Of a stretch of DNA of 64,000 nucleotides, positions 11,936-20,437 are shown piece by piece. The stretch lies in contig JADDOH010000465.1 of assembly GCA_016648135.1 (NCBI GenBank), forward strand, positions 62,001 to 126,000, written 5' to 3'. The stretch's first letter is position 1; each line of letters begins with the position of its first letter. Below the pieces are notes generated by a model. The model had not been told where the DNA came from. It did no database searches and saw only the letters and a list, made by a program, of their open reading frames with translations. The DNA is from Agrypnia vestita. Its lineage: Eukaryota > Arthropoda > Insecta > Trichoptera > Phryganeidae. A program made the position numbers and the translations under genes.

Positions 11936-12109
11936 ATATTCTGCCGTGTGTACGTGACCTCCCTGGCCGACTTTTCGGATCCCAACGCGGGCTCCATCAT
12001 CAGGGCTGATGTGACGAGTCACTTGTCGTCGATGAGTCACAAATCACACAGTGAAATCACTCATCAGATGATGGATCCTGCAATGGAATCCGAATCGTCA
12101 GACAGAGAG
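11936..12109 (+). CDS. Internal exon of an unidentified conserved host gene
   Basis: A canonical acceptor (ttttgttttcag) is followed by an open frame in phase 0 beginning IFCRVYVTSLADFSDPNAGS and continuing into a Ser/His/Met-rich acidic segment ending ESESSDRE. Third codon positions are strongly G/C in the first half (gtg, acc, ctg, gcc, gac, ccc, atc), in sharp contrast to the AT-rich surroundings, which is good evidence of selection on protein. The preferred end is before gtcaca at 12110, giving a symmetric 58-codon exon (phase 0/0). That donor is weak; an alternative is gtatag at 12148, giving 212 bp. I do not recognise the protein. The hydrophilic tail suggests a cytoplasmic linker or loop and not a catalytic core. 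No neighbouring exon was found in the window. Confidence 0.6.
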
Positions 12110-12469
12110 GTCACATATACACGGCAGAATATCCCAGAAAACCACACGTATAGAATATTTATATTCTGCAAATACTTATAATTAATTCATTTATTTTATT
12201 TCAAACTTTTCACTTTTTATTCGATGGTTAAATCAGTGGAACAGATGTTTGAAAAACTCGCTACATTGGCCATTCCTCTATCTGTTGAAACTTTTAATAG
12301 AATATGAGTCATATTTTGGGATAACAAATTACAGCAAAACAATCCTTGTAGCTCCATGTTATGAAATGAAAGCGATAAATTATAGGGACGCTCAAAAAAC
12401 TACACTAACAGTGAAATTTACACAAACACCGTACTCGGGGGATTCGGAAGTGGGCAAAAAAATCTAGGC
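12110..12469. other. Probable intron, no feature seen
   Basis: The sequence returns to AT-rich composition after the exon. The open frame near 12249-12467 has no motif or splice support. Confidence 0.4.
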
Positions 12470-12960
12470 CCAACAGCGGGATTTCAAGGCAAATAATACT
12501 TTCGCGCGGAGAGCTGTCAGTAGCGGATGCTGCAGTAGCGCTATGATATACGGCACCGGGTGTTCGGGGACCGCCGGGGCCAGATCAGCACAAGGAAAAC
12601 CGAGAGGCTAGAGCCGCGTCTTGTACGGCACGTCCAATAAACAATCTCAGCCAGTTGTTCCTTAAAATAAACAAATAAGAGACTCGTGCCGCCGTTTGTC
12701 TTGCGGGAGGGCGGGGGGAGGAAGAGGGCACTCTTACCGCATATTTTCTCGCGGTCTATTTTACCGTTCAATCGGTTGTGTTCGCTTTCGCCTTAAATCG
12801 GATTCGGAGAGGAGAGGGACTGTTGTGGCCAGGCGCGAGAGGAAAGGAAGTTTTAGCGGAAACAGATACGGTCTAGGGCCAGGGGCGCTTCCGCAGTTTC
12901 CAGCGCCATTCCCGGCGGAGCGATGCATCCCCAAGTTCTGGATAGTTAGGCTAGGTTTCG
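12470..12960. promoter_or_regulatory. CpG-rich patch, candidate promoter or 5' exon region
   Basis: About 490 bp rich in CG dinucleotides (cgcgcgg, accgccggggcc, ggcgggg, cccggcggagcg) stands out from AT-rich surroundings. Overlapping frames of 72-98 codons exist on both strands, but their Arg/Gly-rich products look like read-through of GC-rich DNA and not proteins. It lies about 400 bp beyond the host exon, so an alternative promoter is possible; a foreign or transposon fragment is equally compatible. I see no clean TATA/initiator pair. Confidence 0.3.
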
Positions 12961-13020
12961 AAATTCCCAGATTTATTAAAAATATCACGTAAAAACTTCA
13001 AACAGAAGATTTTAACGACG

Positions 13021-13530
13021 CAATATATAAGAAGTTATACTGTCTGACTTTGGAATAACTTCAACGCAATCGAGCGGAATTTATAAGAGGGTATACTGTC
13101 TGAGATTGTAACAACCTCAATGCAATCGAGCGGAATTTATAAGAGGGTATACTATCTGAGATTGTAACAACCTCAACGCAATCGAGCGGAATTTATAAGA
13201 ACGTATACTGTATGACTTTGAAATAACTTAAACGCAATCGAGCGGAACTCAAAAGAAGGTGTGCTGTCTCTGAGATTGTAACAACCTCAACGCAATCGAG
13301 CGGAATTTATAAGAACGTATACTGTCTGACTTTGAAATAACTTAAACGCAATCGAGCGAAACTCTTAAGAAGGTATGCTGTCTCTGAGATTGTAACAACC
13401 TCAATGCAGTTGAGTGGAATTTATAAAAAGGCATGTTGTCTGACTTTGTAATAACGCAATCAATAGGAATTCATAAGAATGTGTTGTGTTGTGTACTGTC
13501 TGAGATTGTAACAAGTTTGACGTAATCAAT
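13021..13530. repeat. 56-58-bp minisatellite, about nine units of two alternating types
   Basis: Each unit contains (a)acgcaatcgagcggaa, then tataagaNNgtatactgtctg. Anchor positions are 13066, 13122, 13178, 13234, 13292, 13348, 13406, 13456 and 13522. After 'ctg' the units are of type A (gactttgaaataact) or type B (gagattgtaacaacctc), in the order A-B-B-A-B-A-B-A-B. The last two units are degraded. The near-alternation implies amplification of an A-B dimer of about 114 bp. Confidence 0.9.
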
Positions 13531-14799
13531 CAAGACCTACGTTATTTTTCATTGCATGCTCAGTCTCCGGAGTGTCGTCTTTCCCTGGTTTGTCTGAAAC
13601 TTGCTAAACAATATGTCACCATTCCTCCTGGTCTTGATCCATACAGATTGCAGCATTTAAATAGAACTCTGTTAATAAATTTATTTTGTCTCTTCGTTCT
13701 CTCTGGCAACATGTCCAAAGTATGCAAAATACTACTATCATATTGTCGAAAGTCTTACAATAATTATTAATTTCTGGATGACAGAGACATTTGGTCAAAG
13801 TCAAAACTATTACTTATGGCCCATGTTCACAGTATTCAAAATATTCATTTTGAGACAATTTCTGAAATACAGATTTTACTCTTAATAAATTCATTCTCGA
13901 TCGAAAATCAAATCAACTCTCGACTTTTATAGGCCCCGTGTACATAACAATATCTCAGAATTTCGCCGACTCGCGCCACACGTCATGGCTTCAAGTGCCT
14001 TTTTTTAATATTATTTTTATAATATTTCCGAATGTGGCATATTTCATCTCACAAGGGGAAAGGAAGGTAGGTCATCTAAAAAAATCAACGCAATATTCGA
14101 TATTAAATAATTGTGTTGCACCAGATAAACTATACTAGTTATTTTACTTTACAATAATAGTTACAATTAATCATTAAATTTTATACACAAAGCGGTAACA
14201 ACAATTTATTCCTATGAATCAATAATTGAAAACTAGAAAATTTTTTAGTGTCAAACGAAAGAAAATCCGAACGGTGCACTTTGGCGTCGTAGTATTTTCA
14301 CAGCCTTTTTCATCTAGAATTTCCACAGTTCATAATTTATTATTTTCATAATCAGGTATGAAGCTTTGATAAATTGCTTTTTTGCATTTTTCGATTTTTC
14401 CGTTTGAAAAAAATTGTATCTTCATTGATATTATTTCGTTTGGTCTTTTTTCTTTCTTGCAAGCATCAATTTTTTCAGCGTTCTTAAGATAAATATAAGA
14501 GCATTGTATAAAATTCATTCAAAATAATATTAAATGTAAAACATTCGACTGAAAACAATCAATCATGTAAACTTAGTAAAGAGTAACCAGAAATCCGACA
14601 CCCTCGGTCGGGTGACAGTTGTTAGGGGGCTAATACTTGCTGTATGTCTAGAGTAGTAACGAAGATACTGCAAAATTGTGTAAACAAACCAATTGCTCTA
14701 CACTGTCAACACAACCTTTTCGCACCTGGTTGTAAGTAAAACTATCCAACACAGGGAAGACGAATGGGGGCTTTTGTGTAAAGTAGACAATGCACCGAG
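13531..14799. other. Non-coding stretch, no gene seen
   Basis: Mostly AT-rich. Overlapping 60-70-codon frames on both strands near 13552-13804 show no domain, splice site or codon bias, so I do not call them. From about 14700 the sequence grades into the family Z repeat. Confidence 0.45.
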
Positions 14800-15560
14800 A
14801 AGTGCCCGGCGCGGCGTAACAACTATAAAAACTATTTTTACTCCCTTTCTTTTAACTCGTAGCGTCTGCTTGTCTGCCGAAAAAACTTTGGATCGATTTG
14901 TAACCCTTTTCCCGTGACCCAATCGAGCTGAAACTTTATAGGCAGACTCGTGGCGACGATGAAAATGATCTAACAAATTTTCGTTAAATTTTTTTTTTTT
15001 TATATAGTATACAAAAAATTTTTTTTCGATATTTTAACGGTTTTTTCAAATCGGAAACCATACAAATGAGAAAGGAGCCCGACGCGTGGAGAAGGCGCGA
15101 AATCTATTTCAACTAGTCTAATTCGAGCCATGGGTTTTTCAGACGGTTTTGCCGACGCCGTGCCCCCCTATACCAATTATTAAATTACCTACCATTATTC
15201 ATTCGCATTCAATTACTTACCATTATTCATTCTTAACATTGTTTGTTGTTTACTACTATTCATTAATTAATTCAAAATAATTAACTTAAAAATATCTCAT
15301 CTAACTTTGTTCTTAACATTTGTGAATCTTTTTAAATGATCTATGAAATGAACACTATGCTTTTCACTATATGTAAATAAAAAAAATACATTTTCAATAT
15401 TCTATAAATTTTAAGGATAATAATATACATGGGATAGATTTTCCACATGAACTTAAAGCAAGAGGAATATATAAATAGAATATCAAATTGGAAACAATAC
15501 AAATGAGAAAGGGAGTATAATAAAAACTTGGTTATTATGGGTTATTTTTTTTGTTCTATT
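14800..15560 (-). mobile_element. Family Z repeat (copy 2), with an internal insertion
   Basis: actccctttcttttaactcg, cgtagcgtctgcttgtctgc, atcgatttgtaacccttttcc and atgatctaacaaattttcg follow each other as the reverse complement of the units at 61570-62130. After about 15130 an unrelated AT-rich segment follows. The family end (gagaaagggagtataataaa, acttggttattatgggtta) then appears at about 15505-15550. The element is non-coding. Confidence 0.6.
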
Positions 15561-16364
15561 TTTTTTACATTATTTTAAATGCTTAACACTTAATTAAGTG
15601 TTGATTCTATTATTTATTCACAAAAATTTAAGCTTTTTTAAGTAAAATACATTGGTAATTTGTTTTAATGATTTTTATTGTTTTATTAATAATCATTTAA
15701 GTTTTTGTAAATATATAATACAAAAGTTTTATTTTATTTTATGTTCATACATATTTTTACTACACCAACATGTAAATAACTGATTTTGAATTCCAACATG
15801 TAAGTATCTAGTTTTGTTGGTCACGGATTGGTTGCAATTGGATAATTAGGAATCGAAAGAAATATGGTATGTAAAAATTATCATAAATATCATGAAATCA
15901 TATAAAATATTATTACCAAAATATTATAAATAACCAACTCCACATCTTAAAATTGTTTCCAATAAATTCAGATCATAAGGGCATTTTTCCATTTCGTTCA
16001 TGATATTTTTTTTTTGCATTTATAATTCATGTAGGTACTACAATTATTATGTTCACAGACTTTATAAACATTACAATAAAATTAGTTTACGCTTACGTTT
16101 ATGATAGAATTCAATAATCTAATAAAGTAAATGGAACTTTTCGAAACCGGATACGATAAATAAACTATACAAACTAATAACTAACAGGATAATATAATAA
16201 ATAAACAAGTTAAAAATAACATTTTTTGTAAATTTCATCATATCAAACAAACACTGTCGACCGTGATGTAATTTTAAGAATTAAAGCGACAAGCTGTTTT
16301 ATTCATGTACAAAATAAGAGCATTATCAGATGAAAAAAATTTACACAGCTATAACACCGTAATA
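15561..16364. other. AT-rich stretch, no gene seen
   Basis: Very AT-rich with short homopolymer runs. No coding, RNA or transposon signal recognised. Confidence 0.5.
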
Positions 16365-17656
16365 TTAGGTCCGGACATATGAAATTGGCGTTTAGTATGG
16401 GAGGAACATAAAGCCGATTTTTTTTTATTATAATATATTTATTTAATCAAAGTATGTACCATTGCTATCTATGCACTTTTGCCATCTCATAGGTAGTTTA
16501 TCGATCCCTTTACTAAAAAAACCATTCGGACGGGAATCAATAAAATCTTTGAAGGCGGTTTGGACTGCCCCATCGAAGTTGAATTTTTTCCTCTGCAAAA
16601 AGTTATCCAAATTTCGAAAAAAATGGTAATCTGTTGGGGCAAGGTCCGGAGAATACGGTGGATGTCTTAGGCATTCCAATTGAAGCTCCTCTAATTTGGT
16701 AGCCGTCTGTTGTGCAGTGTGTGGTCTACCGTTATCATGAAGCAGCAGTGGCCTAGAGCGATTAATCAGCCTCGGTTGTTTAGCAGCTAGCTTTTCCATC
16801 ATGGTTTGCAGTTGCTGACAATAGACATCTGCTGGCCAGATAATCGTCTGGCCAAATTTAAGAAAGCTGTAGTGAACGACAGCAGCACTAGTCCACCAAA
16901 CGCTCACAAGTAACTTTTTTGGAGTCAATTTTCGCTTGGGGCATGGTTTGGCTGGTTCGGCAGGGTTCAGCCATTGCGATGAGCGCTTCCGATTATCGTA
17001 CAGGATCCACTTTTCATCACAGGTAATGATTCGATTTAAAATCCCTTCATTATTGTGCCGTTTGAGTAATGCAATGCAGCAGTCAACGCGCGTTTGTTGA
17101 TTTGCTTCACTCAATTCGTGAGGTACCCACCTTTCAAGCTTTTTCACCTTACCAATTTGCTTCAAGTGGATTAAAACAGTTTTATCACTAACACCGCAGC
17201 CTGCAGCTAACTCGGATGTGGTTTGCGATGGATCCGCTTCCACAATAGCCTTCAATTCTTCATTATCAACTTTGGTCTCCGGCCGTCCACGGGGCTTGTT
17301 CTGCAGGTCGAAATTTCCAGAACGAAAACGTTGGAACCAAAAACGCACTGTGTTTTCTTTTGCGGCACCGTCGCCATACACATCATTAATCTTTCGAGCC
17401 GTTTCTGCAGCACTGGTGCCACGGTGGAACTCGTACTCGTAAATAACGCGATATTTCAAGTTTTTCATTTTGTAAACTGAGTGACGCAAAGAAAAAAACA
17501 ATTGAGGAAAAAACAAATGAATTATAATTTTTAAAACACAAATACATGAGTAAATAACTGTATAAATTTGGATTTGGAATTCCTAACCAAAGAGAAGATA
17601 TTTGAGATCAAATTTGCCAGTACGGCAAAACGCCAATTTCATATGTAAGGACCTAA
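16365..17656 (-). mobile_element. Mariner element, copy 2 (structurally complete)
   Basis: A 1292-bp element with matching terminal inverted repeats: ttaggtccttacatatg reading inward from 17656 and ttaggtccggacatatg from 16365 (two differences at the latter end). TA duplications lie at 16363-16364 and 17657-17658. It contains one uninterrupted transposase frame on the minus strand. It is much better preserved than copy 1 and could be autonomous if the altered end and the residue changes noted for the enzyme are tolerated. Confidence 0.95.
16443..17468 (-). CDS. Mariner transposase, DD34D, apparently intact (341 aa)
   Basis: Cut-and-paste transposase acting in the nucleus on its own inverted repeats and inserting at TA. 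I start at the ATG at 17468 (MKNLKYRVIYEYEF), which gives 341 residues, the usual family size. An in-frame ATG 16 codons upstream is possible but adds a Phe-rich stretch. Visible parts are an N-terminal paired helix-turn-helix region (about 1-105), a GRP linker motif (61-63), WVPHEL (114-119) and the catalytic triad D151 (CDEKW), D245 (HDNGRPH) and D280 (LAPTDYH), with 34 residues between the last two. One oddity is Gly in HDNGRPH where the sister copy and most mariners have Ala, near a catalytic residue. No frameshift or stop is present. Subfamily placement (mori/cecropia-like) is a guess. Confidence 0.92.
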   Translation of the reverse strand: MKNLKYRVIYEYEFHRGTSAAETARKINDVYGDGAAKENTVRFWFQRFRSGNFDLQNKPRGRPETKVDNEELKAIVEADPSQTTSELAAGCGVSDKTVLIHLKQIGKVKKLERWVPHELSEANQQTRVDCCIALLKRHNNEGILNRIITCDEKWILYDNRKRSSQWLNPAEPAKPCPKRKLTPKKLLVSVWWTSAAVVHYSFLKFGQTIIWPADVYCQQLQTMMEKLAAKQPRLINRSRPLLLHDNGRPHTAQQTATKLEELQLECLRHPPYSPDLAPTDYHFFRNLDNFLQRKKFNFDGAVQTAFKDFIDSRPNGFFSKGIDKLPMRWQKCIDSNGTYFD

Positions 17657-19907
17657 TATTTAGATTTCTGTAACACGGTACACTCAATAAATAAAAACGT
17701 ATGTATTTATATACAATAATAATTAATAATTATATTATTATCTTGTATATGAGTAGGTATTATAATTACCAGTTACCAGCAAAGGACTAATAATGTATGC
17801 ATACGAATATTTTTGAATTAAATTCACTGTGGATTTATCGAATTGTCTTTGAATTTCTGAAGAATAAAATATATAATTCATGTATTTGTATTTGTGTATT
17901 TGCAGTTAAAAATTGTAATATTATTTTGCAGATGCAAGAGTTTCAATGTATTTTATGACTTTTAAATGAAAATAAATTCCGAGTTCTGACGAATACAATT
18001 TGTTTCCAAAATATATTAATGCATATAGAAAGATTTATTTGCGCTTTATACCCTTGTGATTTTTAAAAGTCTCTCGATAATTTTAATTTTCGTCCCTGTT
18101 TACTTCCCAATTTTTTTAAAAGCTCTATCGTGATTGCAGCAACGAATGACCTTCACAATTTGTAGGGAGAAGATGCCAATAAAGTTCAACGGACACGGAA
18201 GTGATTATCAAAATTCCGATCTGAGCATTTTTCATTGGCGGACAAACCAAGAACCGGGTTTTCTTCGAAGTCTGAAGATAAAATGTTAGTAGTCCATACT
18301 TGATGCTGATCTACTTCAGAATACCAGAGAGGTTGCGTTCAAGATGAATGTCGACTAATCAATTGTATTGATCTGAAATGCGTAGGGATGATTTCGTGGT
18401 ACGACATTCTGACTCTTCATCATTTGTCAGATGCTAATTTGATAGATCGTGTTTCAACGAGAATTTATTATTCATGCTTGAATTAATTTTTTTGCATCGA
18501 TTAGTAGCGAAAGATGAAATATGAGTAGTTTACAATAATATGACGCAAAAAGACATTCTTAAGCCCCATTGGAAAACCCCATCGACCATTTTGAAATCCG
18601 AAATGCATAAAAAAAATGCTTTGTGTTTGGTTAGATTGCTAGGCTATTAGATACTTATTATGAGTTTCTATACCATAATCAAACAATTACAGCTGATTGG
18701 TATTATGAATAATTGACAAAACCAAACATTGCACTTAAAAAAAGATCTCATTTGACAAACAAAAAGGGGGTAGTTTTCCAATAGAACAACACGCGACCAC
18801 AAGCGATCATGGTGACATTAGTGACTCAATGAAGCTTAAGGAATTGAATTAGGAAGTTATTATATATTCTTCAGATCTCTCACTTATTCAAGTCACGATA
18901 ACAAATTTTGATTGACTAATAAAGTTTTCTGTTTCATCCCTTAATTTTTTTTATTTACTACATAATGTACCTATAAAGTAAAAAAATTTTTGTCATTTCT
19001 CATAAAAAAATGTCAAAAGTTTTGCATCAACTCTTAGCATTCATTTCAAAGTTTGACAAAAATATATTCATATTCAAAATTTTGTACTACATCAATTCCA
19101 TTTTTTGCCTATTGTATTAGTTTTCTGTTTTATCCCTTAATTTTTATTTATTTACTATATAATGTACCTATAAGATGATCCTCTGTGTTTTGCCACGAGA
19201 ATTCGTATTTTGAATAAGAAACACGCGTAAGCATAAAATATAACTTTATATCAAACATGATATAAATATATTTTTTTAATTAAACGTGAGTCGGGATGTT
19301 TTCGTCAATTGAGTGAATATATTTGAAACAGGAATCGATTTTACATACCTAATCTGGAATGTTTAGGTAAACAAGTCTGTTAAGGTAAATTAATTAAATA
19401 TTTTAGTAATTTAATCAACGAACTTGCCTGAGAATTGTATTAATTTGGAAGAGGTAAGATAGGTATTTGGGGCGATAAATCTACTTTATCTACCATTCAG
19501 GTAGTATATAAATGCGTAATCTCTATAAGTTTTTTGAAAGCAAGCCAAAAGTGCTATAATTTTTTGCGTAGAGTTCCTATTTTATGAAGAAAAAAAAATA
19601 CTGTTAATTTTAACAAACTAAGATTAAGGTTTTATTCCGAATAATGGTATAACATATTTATCTATGTCGGATAGGTGAAAAATATAGCCCGGTACAAAAA
19701 CACGTTTTATACATGTTCTCCCTTATTCCCAGAATCTAGCAAGATTATTATATTAGTAAGACATAAAATAGACGTGACGTAGGTAATCGTAAATTTTCTT
19801 CGTGAAATTTCAAGACATCAAAAGTGACAGAAATGTAAGAAGGTCGATGTATCATTTTGTAATCACCTGTAGTTTGCTTGGATTGTACTGAAAGCTTCTT
19901 GAAGAAT
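17657..19907. other. AT-rich stretch with a local 55-bp direct duplication
   Basis: No gene seen. A roughly 55-bp block (gttttctgttt.atccctta, ending ataatgtacctataa) occurs at about 18923-18978 and again at about 19122-19173. The rest is AT-rich without recognisable features; a 60-codon antisense frame at 19748-19930 has no support. Confidence 0.5.
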
Positions 19908-20150
19908 CTATCTATACTTATAAAACTCAATGTCTATCTGTCTGTTCCTATACAAACCTACACCATTTGTCCGATTCGATTCATATTTTGCGTACTTATG
20001 CTTTAGGACCCGGCGGGTAACATAGGCTACATTTTCCCCTATTCTTTTACCCCTTCCCCTCTCTCTGATATAATTTCGATGCAAATCTGTACCGTTCGAC
20101 CGATTGGACTCAAAATTTGGAAACATATTCTTCAGGACTCGGCGGGTAAT
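19908..20150 (-). mobile_element. Minisatellite element (family E, copy 2), left piece
   Basis: On the minus strand this is the distal part of the element seen at 1-346. It contains two unit fragments (ggacccggcgggtaac, ctgatataatttcgatgcaa) and the terminal aaaactcaatgtctatctgtc on the plus strand. The LINE at 20151-24281 interrupts the tandem units; the other half resumes at 24282. Confidence 0.8.
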
Positions 20151-20437
20151 TTTCAATTTTTCAATTTCAATTTCAATTTCAATTTTTATTTATTACATAA
20201 TATGTACATTACAAACATTCTGTTCAATGCATACATATTATTAACTTACATCTAAAAATATACATATACACATATACATACACATCCATATACACATATA
20301 CATAAACACATATGTATACATACATACACATATACATATACATACATACATACACACACATATACATATTGTGTATTAAAATACTAATTTATTATTAAAC
20401 AATTATTAAACAATTAGAAGTGACCTGTATAATCTGG
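20151..20437 (-). repeat. LINE 3' UTR and ttgaaa-repeat tail
   Basis: On the plus strand the first 35 bases are repeats of (t)ttcaat, which is the minus-strand 3' tail. Next comes a ta-rich segment with an aataaa-like polyadenylation context, then about 120 bp of catatacacatacata microsatellite. Simple-repeat tails of this sort are usual for several LINE clades. Confidence 0.8.

Noticed and set aside
12696..12992. 98-codon ORF in the CpG-rich patch
   Set aside because: Arg/Gly-rich product typical of reading GC-rich non-coding DNA, with an antisense frame of similar length.
13552..13804. Overlapping sense and antisense ORFs of 72 and 62 codons
   Set aside because: No splice sites, domain or codon preference; expected by chance.
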